In this document: piece after piece, positions 9,409 through 19,747 of the stretch | Layout of the letters: each line of letters starts with the position of its first letter | Numbering within the stretch: the stretch's first letter is position 1 | NCBI GenBank assembly: GCA_018806985.1 | Contig: JADANN010000251.1 | Location: 444,001 to 508,000, forward strand | Direction of reading: 5' to 3' | From: Angiostrongylus vasorum | Lineage: Eukaryota; Nematoda; Chromadorea; Rhabditida; Metastrongylidae | Length of the DNA: 64,000 nt | The notes under the pieces: model-generated | What the model was told of the DNA's origin: nothing | Database searches by the model: none | What the model saw: the letters and a program-made list of their open reading frames with translations, nothing else | Program-made: the position numbers and the translations under genes

Positions 9409-12400
9409 GTGAGCTATTCTATTGCATCGACTTCATCTTTGGTTTCATGACGGTGGACCCTATATATCCTGCAATTCCTTTCATTACTATTTTTCACAAG
9501 CAGTTCGTTACGTTCAATATTTATGTGCGAAGATTAATTCTCCTCCAGGTTTTTTCTGCATATGAAAATATTGCCGATTGTTGATGATCGCAAAGAAAAG
9601 TAACATAATAAAATCATTTCTTTCTTTTATGGCTTCATCGTGTTGGTGTTCCGACGTAGCCCTCTCAGTTCAGTAAAATATCTTCCCTCCGCATTAGTGA
9701 ACCGTTCACGTTCCCGTGTGGAACACTAGAAGAACACTTGTCGGCAAGGATCGTAAGCGAACTTCCTGTTCCTTTCTTGTTCCATTGACAAGTGACTGAT
9801 ATCGTTGTCACATAAATAATTTACTTAACCGACCATGTTCATCAACATCTACCGCCTTTCGCACGATAGGGCCTCTAGCGCAGCACTAGCCTAGGTGATA
9901 GCGATTATTATTTTCGCTATTACTTGCTTGGCATTATCTTTCGTCCGGAAACAGAATCATGTGGCTTTTCTCCGATGCTTTACGTCCGTTCGCCTTAGCG
10001 TTGTGGAATGATGATTTCTTTGCTTTACACCCCGAGCTCACAGAGCATATTCCATTACACCAGTCCAGTCGACAGCAATCTCACCGACGCTGGCAGTCGC
10101 TTTTTTCAATTGAAGTGTTGACTCGAACACCAGTAAAAGAAGATTGCACCCTTCTAGCTTGGCAAACGGAACTCTCTGTCTAAAATCCTCGTAGGTTGTA
10201 ATTCATTCTGACTACTCTTTCCATCATCATCCATTCCTCATTTGAGTGGGAAGATATTACTCAACAAACGCGGAGTACCTCGCAAAGAACACATGTCCAG
10301 CCATGTGATGCCGGTGAGAAAAGTCTAGCACTGATTACTAAGTCCTTCTATAATGGAATGTTCTGGATGGAAACAGTGTCTTGTTGTTCCTGCAACTGGA
10401 CCGTTGATTCTTTATATTTTTGAAAAACATCTTATGTTTGGAGTTGTTTTTTTTTCTGACAAATGAATTAAGCTGTGAAATTAGTTATTCTATTGGGGAA
10501 ATGGAGTATATCCCTTACGCACACTCTCAGTTTTCTTCAGAACATCCAGAGAAATGTTTCAGACAACCGAAACTGCTGCCATGCCAACATACCTTCTGTT
10601 ATCCGTGTCTTGAATCTTATGCAGATTCCCTGCATCGAACACTTAAGTGTCCGGAATGTCGAGCTGAACACACTATTCCATACGATGGGGTAAAAGCCTT
10701 TCAGGTAGTTTCAGTGATGTATTCGAAGAGCTTTACATCTTTTTTATTACATGTAGATGTGTATATGAGACAAATTTAAGCAAAATCAATTTCCTAGTGA
10801 CTACTTTATTTATCGTTTATTTGCCTTTTTTCATACGTAAAATTCCGTATCTCAAAAATAGCAATGGAAAATGGAAATAAAGTCGGGCTAACGTTTTCTT
10901 CCGAGCTGTTATAATAATTCTTCCAGCCGAACTACACGTTGACGGGTTTCCTCGAGATTCACCTGCAGGCAACACCCGACTCAGCTGCCGAAATCGAGGA
11001 TTACATTCACAGGTTCGTCATTCATCCGATGAGAGCTGTGCTACGAATGCCAATATAGAGTCTTACGAAAGAGACATAGGAGCAGATTTTTCTGTTGTTC
11101 CTCTTCACGCCAGAGAGCAGCTGGCGCAGCTTACACCGTCATTCCTCCTTCCTTTCCTTCCTTCCTCTCTCTCTCTCGCTCCCTCTCTCGCTTTCTTCGC
11201 CTATAGCTCTCTTTCGTTCGTCTTTTTCTCTCTTTTCCTCTCTTTCATTCCACTTTCTCTACTTTTTCCGAAGTTTAAATTGCAGTTGATGGTGTTCATT
11301 GAGCGAATCGACGACATGGTCAAGTCATTTTGCGAGGGCGTTCTTTGCTATTGACAAAGCGTCGAGCGATCGCGAGAGTTCCGCCATTGAATCTCACCGC
11401 TCGCATAATCAAACAGCATAGAATGATGCCGAAGAGCCACATTTATTGGAACTCTCAGCATATAACTCAATAAATACTACAAAGATCTTGACTTATTATT
11501 TACTGCCTACTCTTTTTAGCGGCAGGTTATGCGTTGCGAAATATAATCTTTAATGATGCTGAGATATTTGCAAAACTCTGGACCGCAGGTGCCTATGGTG
11601 GGGGAACGAACGCGCTATTGTCCTTTCCGGGGAGTAGCGCGCTCACCACCACACCATGCGGGTCCTTCGTTTCGCCTGTCTCTCAGCTAGTCCCATTGAT
11701 CCCCCGCCATCAGCAATCACCCGTGAGCGGGACCGACCTGGGGAGCCCAAATCGGCAACGAACCCAGTTAAGCTGAGGCTGCAGTCATAATCACAACCCT
11801 GACTTATCATTTACTGCCTACTCTTTTTAGCGGCAGGTTATGCGTTGCGAAATATAACTTTAATGATGCTGAGATATTTGCAAAACTCTGGACCGCAGGT
11901 GCCTATGGTGGGGAACGAACGCGCTATTGTCCTTTTCGGGGAGTAGCGCGCTCACCACCACACCATGCAGGGTCCTTCGTTTCGCCTGTCTCGGCAAAAG
12001 ATCAATAGAACTAGCTGAGAGACAGGCGAAACGAAGGACCCGCATGGTGTGGTGGTGAGCGCGCTACTCCCCGGAAAGGACAATAGCGCGTTTGTTCCCC
12101 ACCATAGGCACCTGCGGTCCAGAGTTTTGCAAATATCTCAGCATCATTAAAGTTATATTTCGCAACTACAAAGATCATAAAATTACTTTCCTGATTCGCA
12201 TAAAAACTGCCACTCCATATGAAGAAATTGCGCGTAAAGCGCATTGGTAGGTGTCCTGCGATGCACACTGAATTGATCACTGCTTCGATCTCACGCTTCC
12301 TGGGTCACCAAGCCTTTCATCTTTCTGGAGTCAGCGAATTGATGTCATACTTGTCTGGGAGGATAGGAACACAAACTTGATGCACCAGCAAGCTACTGTA

Positions 12401-15400
12401 TGTCGTTATTATGGGCTAGATATGCATTCAATCACGTATGCAATAATTCTCGATCAAGGTGAATGCATGGTGTATTCTCAGCGATTGATCAACGCCGTGC
12501 GCTTTGTTGTTCACATAATGAAGTAGTTTCTCTGAGTTTCACGAGGTCGTCCAATTAGATAGAAGGAATACAAAGCGATGATGTCTTATCGAGATTCCGA
12601 TTTCAGCAAAAAAAGCTCTTTTGAGTTCCAGTTGTAGTACATTATTGTCCTCTTGATAATGGAAATCCAAAATCTAATCCGCTTTTTATCACTCTGTATA
12701 TATTGCTGTCATGTTGCAGCGAACAATAGCTAGTTCAGCAATTTTCACATTTTTTCCTGGCACAAGATCGTAGTCGATTTTTTGGTCTGTGTGGCATCCA
12801 GTGTTTGCCGGGTATTTTGAAAGTTAATGAGTGACCCAGGTATTTTGAAAGTTAATCAGTGACCCAGCTACTATATCGTTAAGTTGACTATGCAAAAGTC
12901 AGTTTAGGTCTAGGTAACCAGTGTAGTTCGTCACTAACACATGTAGTTTTTTGTTGTAGTGCTATACTGAGCAAGCTCAGGTACAATCTTGAACGGTGCA
13001 AAATTTGCGATGAGAAGGCTGACTGTGATGTTTGCGCCCACTGCGAACGGAAGGCCTGTAAGGAGTGCCGCCAAACCCATATGGAGATGCTCAAAAGGGA
13101 TCTAGCAAGGTTACTCAATCAGGTAAAGGAGAAGAACAAGTTGAAAAGATATGTGTTGAAAGTGCTAAGCATTGTTCCGTGCATAGAGTGCAGACTTAAA
13201 TCATGCGAGAGTTTAGGAAATAGGTAGGGTGCCGTAAGTACTTTAAGGTACGCCGCTTGTCGAATCGGATCATCGAGGCTTCAGATGGCCTCTCTAAGGG
13301 GCTTGAACTGCTTACACTAAACTGTGAGACGACCAAGGACGAAGTTAGAGAATATTTCCACAGACATCAGCGTGACTTGAAGAAACGAGAAGATGCCTTT
13401 ATAACTGAAATCGAGACATTTCATGCAACAGAAAGTCGACTGATGAGCAATCTGAGAGATGTTCTCGAGATAGAATCCTCGAACATGAGCGAAGCCGTTG
13501 CGAGGCTGGATGCCGCTATTAAAGGCGAATGTGCACTCGAAGACAGCGAGCTGGTTCGGCTGAAGAACACTTTTACAGAGGGATTGGATTATCTAAGAAA
13601 TTTCCAACCGGATGCAGATGAACTGTTCAATCGGAAGCTGCGGTTTTCGGCAGGTGAAGACGCGGCCAGGTTGCCACAAGCTATCACAACGTGTGGTGAA
13701 CTTTGCGTATTAGTGCCACAATTTGCCGGAAGGTACCTTCCCTTAGAGCAGTCGTACTTGCCCCGTCCGTTCCGTCTGCCACTTGAGAGCGACCTGCATC
13801 GCAATCGTCACGAAGACGCACGTGCTAACGACCGCGATCGGCCGACATCACGACTCACTATTCGAGATCTGGATGAAGGCTCGATTCGGTATCGTCGACG
13901 TCAGCAACTTGAAGAAGAAGCTTGGAACCGTCTTCGTGGTACTTCAGCAACAGTGGACAGAAACAGTGGCATATCGTCGGGTGATCGGGAAGGTTCTCAA
14001 GTTGGAAGAAGCCCTTGGTCAAGACCACCTGAAGCTTCATCCCTCAATGCCACCCCGGCACCTGAAAACACTACGGAGGTATAGTATTTTCATAAATTCT
14101 GCATAATAATTGAAGTCCGTGGTTGGTTTTTTGAAGTAGTACGAATTAATCATCAGTACAAGCAACTCATTTTGATAAGTGAAATTGCATAGTTTTCTCA
14201 TTCCATATCGCTTATTTTGCTTTAGAAATCTTATTTGAAGTTTTATTAAAAGTTCGGGCCTATTGGTGCATTTTTACCAGCTACCTAGAGATCCCAATAA
14301 AATATAAAATCCTGCACTTATATTCGGATTTTCTCACTAAAATAAAACTTTTTTGTCAGGTATCCAATGCTCGGCGAGAGGAGCGTATTGAAGCAAGGAA
14401 GCCTGCACCACTGAATCTTCCACGAGAAGAACGATCTGCACAATCTCGAATTGATTCCAATCTGGTTCCCAGATCTCCTAAGCCACCACTAAGTCCTTCA
14501 CCGGTGATTAGAAACACCGAATTGGCAAAGGAAGACACAGAGGAGTCTCGGGTCATCACCCGAAAACCTCCGCTCCCGAGGCAGGCGTCGAGCAACGATG
14601 AATCTCTTAACGAGAAAGTAGAGTTGATAAGGAGGGCTTACGCCGAACGACAAGCTGCTTCTCGAGCAGCTTCTAGCGACGAATCGGAAGCAGAAGAAGC
14701 TTCTCGTCCACGTCAACGTATTCGGATCGTTTGTCGCGCCGCTAGTGCTACTCGTGAGGAAGAGCCGCCACTACTGACGACCGCCATACCAATTCCGGTG
14801 ACGCATTTCGCAGGTGAGCCGCCTGAGATACCCGCATGGCTCGCAAGAAGACGCCAGAAATTCCAGAGATCTCGAACTAACCCCGATCTTGCTAACCAGT
14901 TCTGCTCACAACGCGTGCAGCAACTTCTTCAAGAGAGAAGTTCCCGTTTAGATAGCTCGACTAGCACCGAAGAAGAACGACGTCTCCGACGCCATAGCAC
15001 TTCACGCGAAACCAATGAATGGCGATCACGCGGCTGTCCACGAATGATTTTCGGGCGGAAGGGAGCTAAGGAGGGCGAGCTCAACTGGCCTCGGGGAGTT
15101 TGTGTTCTCAGAGGTGGAACTTTAGCAGTGTGCGATTCCAGTAACCATCGAGTGTGTGTGTTTGATCGTGATGGCAAGTTCTTACGCCAATTTGGTGGCT
15201 ATGGTACCAGTCGAGGTCAACTGGACTCAGCTGCCGGAATTGCCGCTTTCAAGAATAAGCTAATCGTTTCCGACCGTTATAATCATCGTGTTTGCATTTT
15301 CGACATGGAAGGTAACTATCTCAATTCATTTGGAGGTCATGGGCAATCGAATGGAAAGTTCAACAATCCATGGGGGGTGGCCGTTGACGAGTTAGGAACG

Positions 15401-15868
15401 ATCTACGTAGCTGACAAGGACAATCATAGGGTGCAGATGTTCGACAAGAATGGGCTGTTCGTAGGGAAGTTCGGTACAGAAGGGCATGGACCAGGACAAC
15501 TGCACAATCCCTTATTCATCGCCGTGAACAATGCTAATCACCAAGTTTATGTGTCCGATTCTTCTAACCACAGAATATGCGTCTACGACGTTCAAGGAAC
15601 GTTCCTTCACTCTTTTGGCAGTGAGGGATTTCAAGGTGGACAGTTCAAATTCCCACGTGGTGTGGCCGTCGACTCACAGGGAAATATCCTTGTCGCGGAC
15701 TCCGGAAACAATCGTATCCAGGTGTTCTCGGCGGACGGTGACTTCATGTGCACGTTCGGCTCATGGGGCGGTGGTGCCGGCCAGCTGAAGGGCGTCGAGG
15801 CGTTGTGCGTCTTCGACGGCGGTGTCGTCGCTAGCGACCGCGAAAACCATCGTATTCAGATTTTCTAA
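9263..15868 (+). CDS. nhl-1: TRIM-NHL RING E3 ubiquitin ligase, NHL-1 orthologue (six exons)
   Basis: Exons 9263-9408, 10563-10704, 10927-11012, 12960-13122, 13248-14078 and 14360-15868 join in phase to 958 codons plus stop, with consensus splice sites throughout (the acceptor at 13247 is TTTAAG, weaker). The C3HC4 RING spans residues 41-81 (C41, C44, C56, H58, C61, C64, C78, C81). A cysteine-rich B-box lies at 138-165. Residues 180-300 are charged and coiled-coil-like, followed by a low-complexity Arg/Ser/Glu linker. Six NHL repeats run from about 685 to 958. The family's RING recruits E2 enzymes for ubiquitin transfer, and the NHL propeller binds substrates or RNA. The length and RING wording agree with C. 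elegans NHL-1, as I recall them. The start is the first ATG before the RING. I see no trans-splice acceptor that decides it. Confidence 0.93.
10563..10704 (+). CDS. nhl-1: nhl-1 exon 2 (rest of RING finger)
   Basis: The TTTCAG acceptor supplies the base that completes the lysine codon. The exon reads QPKLLPCQHTFCYPCLE, then LKCPECRAEHTIPYDGVKAFQ, completing the C3HC4 set. It ends in phase 0 at a GTAGTT donor. Confidence 0.9.
10927..11012 (+). CDS. nhl-1: nhl-1 exon 3 (RING to B-box linker)
   Basis: Encodes PNYTLTGFLEIHLQATPDS then AAEIEDYIH, between TTCCAG and GTTCGT. The downstream intron is 1.95 kb and is filled by two foldback copies and a diverged SINE. Confidence 0.85.
11140..11262 (+). 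repeat. Pyrimidine-rich (CTTT/CT)n tract in nhl-1 intron 3
   Basis: About 120 bases almost free of purines (CCTTCCTTTCCTTCCTTCCT, then CTCTCTCTCTCGCTCCC). It precedes a TTGCAG at 11285, but using that site would give an immediate in-frame stop, so I do not call an exon there. Confidence 0.8.
11489..12170. repeat. Two foldback elements in tandem inside nhl-1 intron 3
   Basis: Copy A (11489-11800) is a left arm with centre. Copy B (11802-12170) has a left arm, a short centre and a right arm that is its reverse complement, making a hairpin of about 150-bp arms. The shared terminus is TTTACTGCCTACTCTTTTTA, followed by GCGGCAGGTTATGCG. The arm core is GGGGAACGAACGCGCTATTG, the reverse complement of a B-box-like sequence. 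Confidence 0.75.
12245..12525 (+). mobile_element. Diverged tRNA-derived SINE in nhl-1 intron 3
   Basis: Matches the SINE body at several points: GTCACCAAGCCTTTCATC, ACTTGTCTGGGAGGATAG, GATATGCATTCAATCAC and GCATGGTGTATTCTCAGCGA followed by TTGATCAACGCCG. It is older than the other copies. Confidence 0.5.
12809..12868 (+). repeat. 31-bp tandem duplication upstream of nhl-1 exon 4
   Basis: GTATTTTGAAAGTTAATGAG with GTGACCCAG occurs twice back to back with one substitution (GAG versus CAG). It lies about 90 bases before the exon 4 acceptor. Confidence 0.8.
12960..13122 (+). CDS. nhl-1: nhl-1 exon 4 (B-box zinc finger)
   Basis: Follows TTGTAG. It reads RCKICDEKADCDVCAHCERK then ACKECRQTHMEMLKRDLARL, a Cys/His-rich B-box with the helix that leads into the coiled coil. 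Ends in phase 0 at GTAAAG. Confidence 0.9.
13248..14078 (+). CDS. nhl-1: nhl-1 exon 5 (coiled-coil and linker)
   Basis: Begins VRRLSNRIIEASDGLSKGLE after a TTTAAG acceptor. The first 120 residues are charged and heptad-like, typical of the TRIM coiled coil. The rest is an Arg/Asp-rich linker ending NATPAPENTTE, with the donor GTATAG directly after. Confidence 0.88.
14360..15868 (+). CDS. nhl-1: nhl-1 exon 6 (disordered linker and six NHL repeats)
   Basis: Follows TTGTCAG. The linker is rich in Arg, Glu and Ser. The NHL propeller shows repeated units such as PRGVCVLRGGTLAVCDSSNH, PWGVAVDELGTIYVADKDNH and PRGVAVDSQGNILVADSGNN, ending in HRIQIF and TAA at 15866-15868. Confidence 0.95.
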   Translation, partial: VSNARREERIEARKPAPLNLPREERSAQSRIDSNLVPRSPKPPLSPSPVIRNTELAKEDTEESRVITRKPPLPRQASSNDESLNEKVELIRRAYAERQAASRAASSDESEAEEASRPRQRIRIVCRAASATREEEPPLLTTAIPIPVTHFAGEPPEIPAWLARRRQKFQRSRTNPDLANQFCSQRVQQLLQERSSRLDSSTSTEEERRLRRHSTSRETNEWRSRGCPRMIFGRKGAKEGELNWPRGVCVLRGGTLAVCDSSNHRVCVFDRDGKFLRQFGGYGTSRGQLDSAAGIAAFKNKLIVSDRYNHRVCIFDMEGNYLNSFGGHGQSNGKFNNPWGVAVDELGTIYVADKDNHRVQMFDKNGLFVGKFGTEGHGPGQLHNPLFIAVNNANHQVYVSDSSNHRICVYDVQGTFLHSFGSEGFQGGQFKFPRGVAVDSQGNILVADSGNNRIQVFSADGDFMCTFGSWGGGAGQLKGVEALCVFDGGVVASDRENHRIQIF

Positions 15869-16099
15869 CGTCGTGTTTTTCATACAAAACGTGTAAATTT
15901 CTGTGTGAATCTCTATACATTGATAACAAGAGTAATGTTACAAACGCCGATTTAATAATATGACACTAACTAAATGTATGTTGAATTATTCATGAGGACG
16001 ATTCGCTTGTTTAAGGTTTTTATTCCACTGCGAAAAATACTGGTTCTTGAACGATGAACATTGCGGTTTACAATACTAAGTGTTCTTTCGAACGAGATT

Positions 16100-16110
16100 A
16101 CAATAAAGTA
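16100..16110 (+). terminator. Likely polyadenylation signal of nhl-1
   Basis: AATAAA at about 16102, 234 bases beyond the stop codon, is the first canonical signal on the plus strand. A 3' UTR of this length is ordinary for nematodes. Confidence 0.5.
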
Positions 16111-16224
16111 ATGATTTTGAATCACTCATGCAACAGTATTCCATAGAAACGGCATTTATGTCAACTATTCAGTGTTTGGTCAAAGTTACAACATCAAAGT
16201 ACAAAGACAGAACGATAAGGAAGT

Positions 16225-16450
16225 CGATATTGGTCAATCTCTGAGGGATACATCAAGTTTTCAACACCGTTGAATATCGTAGAGGCAACTGAATTCACAT
16301 TCGCACTACAAAGTAACTTTCACAGGTCTACCGTTGTATGAATCCAAGGTTTTTACCCCTCAAGACATATGGCAACAATTTGCCGTGCACGTGTGGATGA
16401 AAGGCTTAGTTGTCTGGGAATGGTGATCGAATTACTGGTCATGTGTTCAT
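16225..16450 (-). mobile_element. Old, diverged tRNA-derived SINE
   Basis: Only the block order identifies it: TGGTCAATCTCTGAGGGATA at one end, AGAGGCAACTGAATTCACAT in the middle, and GGTGATCGAATTACTGG with CATTGCAGAGCACTA at the head. Confidence 0.4.
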
Positions 16451-16684
16451 TGCAGAGCACTAGTAGTCATACTTCCCTACAACAGGTGCAAGTTGAAATT
16501 ACCAAACTAATCACAAATATATTTTGACCATAAGCAAGATCGCGTCACTGACTAAATTCTGGCGAATAAGCCGTAAACAGCCGAAATCTGGAGATGCTCA
16601 GCTGAATATTGTGATCACTCAGCCGCAGTAACTTCAGCAGACACAAGCTTTTTTAATAACAGGATGTACGTGATACTCGGTGAC

Positions 16685-17290
16685 AAAGCAAAAAATAATG
16701 GAAAGTAAATAGAAAAAAAAGTAGCAAAATTAAAAACAAAGAAAATTAAAATCAAACAAAAAAATAAATAGAAATAAAAAATAAACAAACACACAAAAAT
16801 TTAAATCCAAATTAAGAAAGAATGAAAATAAAAAGCAAACAAAGAGCGAATAAAAAATAAATTTAGATTTAGAAAAATCGATGAACAAATTAAAAACAAT
16901 TGAAGATAAATTTCAAAAAAATAAAAAAGATTGAAAACAAAGAGAGAATAAATTAAAAACCGATTTAGAAATAAATGAAAAAATAAACAAAAGAGAAACA
17001 AATTAAATGTAAATTAAAAATAAATAAAGGTAAAAGGACAGGTACAAAATGAGTGCAAAAACAAAACAATTAAAAATAAACAGAAGTAGATTAAAAATAG
17101 AAAATGAACAGAAATTATAAAAAGCAAAGAATAGGTTTAAACTTAAATTAATTAAATAACTTATCAATTAATTGAACTAAAAACAACTAAGAGTAAACTT
17201 CTAAAAAATAAAAATGAAAACAAGCAAAAATAAATTAAAAAGTAAGTTAAAATAAATGGAATATAACTGAGAACTAAGATGATGCAAAAA
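16685..17290. repeat. A-rich degenerate tract with phased A-runs
   Basis: About 600 bases dominated by AAAAATAAA-type words on the plus strand, with A-runs recurring at roughly 10-base steps. It has no unit repeat. The T-rich tracts downstream look like its complement. Confidence 0.6.
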
Positions 17291-17639
17291 TAATTTGCAC
17301 GCACCATGGAGTTAGTGACATTTAAAGAATATCACCTCTTTTTTCCGGAACAGTTAGGCGTCGCAAGTGACCTTCGGCAGAATTTTGGCCACGATAAGTT
17401 TCCTGAGTAGTTGCCACTGGCATTTGGTCCCGAAGAGAAACTGAAAGTAATGCGCCGAATATGGAAAAAATGTTCAGAAGTTAAAATAATTGCTAATAAT
17501 TATTCCAGAATCACAGCTGTTGCACAACCAGAATCATAAGTCTTACTCTTCTCCATTGCTCTGCTTCTGCTGCTTCCGTGTTTTACTCGTCACCGTCAAT
17601 AGCCATGAATTCGGGATAATTCTTAATCACTTACTTTTG

Positions 17640-18205
17640 TTTGTTTTCTGTCAGTTATTCTTCATTTTTTATGTTATACTTATTTATTTTTTAATTTTTT
17701 TTATTTCTAGTTTACTTTTAATTCAATTTTAATTAGTTTTAATCTTTTTATTTATTTTTTAATTGGTTTCTATTTGCTTTTTAATTCGAGTTTATTTTTT
17801 TCTTTATTATTGATTTATTCCTGACTAGCTTTTTTTCAACTTCTATTTACTTTCAGATACTACTGTCTTCTTTCATTTCTATTCTATCTATTTTTAGCTT
17901 TTTTACAGTTATTTTCAATTTATTCAACTCAACTTCACGTATTTTTTAAAATATTTATAATTGCTTTTTGTTGAATTTTCACTTGTTTTTTGTTTTTTAA
18001 TTTTGCGTTAATTTCATTGATTTTTAATTTGCTTTCAGTCAGTCTTAGTTTATTTTTAGCTTCTTTTTATTTAGTTTCAATTCAATTTTGTTCTCTTCCT
18101 TATTTCATTTGCTTGCAATTATGTTATTGATTTTTTTCGTCTAATTTTTAGTTATTTGTAATCATTTTCGGTTCATTTTTAATTATTTTTTACTTAATTT
18201 CAACC
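17640..18205. repeat. T-rich degenerate tract with phased T-runs
   Basis: Runs of T begin at about 17716, 17727, 17737, 17745 and 17755, close to one helical turn apart. Similar T-rich sequence continues at 18610-18720, 20455-20740 and 20935-21340, interrupted by the foldback and Penelope insertions. It resembles the periodic An/Tn clusters described in Caenorhabditis. Confidence 0.55.
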
Positions 18206-18632
18206 TTTTTTACTTACTGCCTATTCTTTTTTGATGGCAGGGTATATTGCGAAATATAACTTCAACGAAGCTGAATATTTGCAAAACTCTCGACCGCAGG
18301 TGCCTATGGTGGGGAACGAGCGCGCTATTGTCCTTTCCGGGGAGTAACGCGTTCACCACCACACCATGCGGGTCCTTCGTTTCGCCTGTCTCTCAGGTAG
18401 TTCAGTGCCGATTTGGGCTCCCCAGATCAATCCCGTTGACGGATGATTGCTGATGACAAAAAGATCGATAGAACTAGCTGAGAGACAGGCGAAACGAAGG
18501 ACCCAGCGTGGTGTGGTGGTGAACGCGTTACTACCCGGAAAGGACAATAGCGCGCTCGTTCCCCACCATAGGCACCTGCGGTCCAGAGTTTTGCAAATAT
18601 CTCAGCTTCGTTGAAGTTATATTTTTACTTAT
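18205..18632. repeat. Complete palindromic foldback element
   Basis: Left arm (18215-18405), centre (GCCGATTTGGGCTCCCCAGA...GATTGCTGATGAC) and right arm (18470-18628) form a long hairpin. Both arms contain the GGAAAGGACAATAGCGCG core and the TTTTGCAAATATCTCAGC/GCTGAATATTTGCAAAAC end. Confidence 0.75.
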
Positions 18633-18796
18633 TTCTATCGACTTCTTATTTACATTTAGTTTGCTTTTAAATTTTTTCAATTTTTCCTTTATTATCATTT
18701 ATTTCTAACTCATTTTTAGTCGTTTTCTTGTTCAGCAATCGCGAGGTTGTTAAACAGCATACATTTACTTCCATAGAAAAACAATACAATACAACA

Positions 18797-18836
18797 GTAG
18801 CTGACGTTTCGGCAGTATCGCCTTCTTCAGAGCCTG
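18797..18836 (-). ncRNA. Hammerhead-ribozyme-like motif in Penelope terminal repeat
   Basis: On the minus strand: GGCT, CTGAAGA (fits CUGANGA), AGGC-loop-GCC (helix II), GAAACGTC, AGCT. GAAACGUC gives a palindromic ACGU helix III with cleavage expected after C17. AGCU can pair with GGCU as helix I. One extra A sits at the base of helix II. Confidence 0.55.
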
Positions 18837-19030
18837 GAAGGGTATACTGACACACAATTTACTAGGCCAAACGCTTTAATAACACTTACAAAAAGACGAA
18901 AAACTCCATGGTAATTACATGGTCAACAGCTTCTCGAAAAAAACTCACCGCTTTCTTACGTGCCTTCCAATGAGGGAGATTGGAACAGCTGATTATAGTC
19001 GCATAAGGTTGATGACTGCACCATCCCACA

Positions 19031-19747
19031 TCAGAAATTGATGCGAACATACGGGGTCAGGTCGCGTATGACCTCTGGGCATTCATCCCTGCTATTCATT
19101 GTAGGGTTTTTGGCATTTATCCAAAAAGCCTCAAGAAGTTTTCGCGCTGGTGTTCTAGTCTCCTGCGCAAGGATATTGACTTTTACTTCAAAATCGTCCC
19201 CGCTGTGCTTTTGTATCCTATGCGTGCCTAGTGGGGTACTTTGTCTTAGTTTTCGTTTGCCATCTGGATGTTCTTTTATACGGACACACAAAGGCCTGCC
19301 CGTCTCGCCAATACATTCATCTCCGCAATCACCACACGAGATCAGGTATATCGTACCCGAACTCATGCAATCACCGTCCCCGCCGTAAGGGCAGATCACG
19401 CAATTTGTTGTTTCGCATAGACGGTCATACAGGCGGTTACGAACTAACTGACGACGTAGAGTAGCCGGTGGTACTCCAACCATCGCCACCGATTCCTCTA
19501 GACCTGCCCTTCCTAAGCATCGTTTAATCGCTACGCTTACTCCATCGCCAATAAAGGGCAACATAAACGGGACTTTCTTTTGGCCAAGTGTTTCGCTTGG
19601 GCGCGTCGCTCTCCTTCTAAACTTATCTCGTGGGGTTACTATTTCGTAGCCATTGGAGATGGCTATTTGCAGAGCGAAGTCGCGCGATTCTTCCTTTAGT
19701 TCCCTGGTTGTGCACACAGAGGTGGCTGTTCGAAACATGTTTCTCAC
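19031..19747 (-). CDS. GIY-YIG endonuclease domain of Penelope-like element
   Basis: An uninterrupted 238-codon frame from a first methionine. A Cys-rich motif ([17 protein letters not shown]) precedes the nuclease core GTIYLISC, then [16 protein letters not shown] and a conserved [15 protein letters not shown] segment. The usual GIY is IYL and YIG is CIG in this copy; the second copy at 43435 has YIG. The family's nuclease nicks target DNA for insertion. The full-length product would be an RT-endonuclease fusion, so this frame alone is only its C-terminal part. Confidence 0.8.
   Translation of the reverse strand: MRNMFRTATSVCTTRELKEESRDFALQIAISNGYEIVTPRDKFRRRATRPSETLGQKKVPFMLPFIGDGVSVAIKRCLGRAGLEESVAMVGVPPATLRRQLVRNRLYDRLCETTNCVICPYGGDGDCMSSGTIYLISCGDCGDECIGETGRPLCVRIKEHPDGKRKLRQSTPLGTHRIQKHSGDDFEVKVNILAQETRTPARKLLEAFWINAKNPTMNSRDECPEVIRDLTPYVRINF

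Noticed and set aside
11285..11353. Possible extra nhl-1 exon after TTGCAG at 11285 (VFIERIDDMVKSFCEG)
   Set aside because: The phase after exon 3 would give an immediate TGA, and exon 3 joins exon 4 perfectly without it.
16801..17001. Hydrophobic Phe/Leu-rich minus-strand open frame
   Set aside because: By-product of the A-rich degenerate tract.
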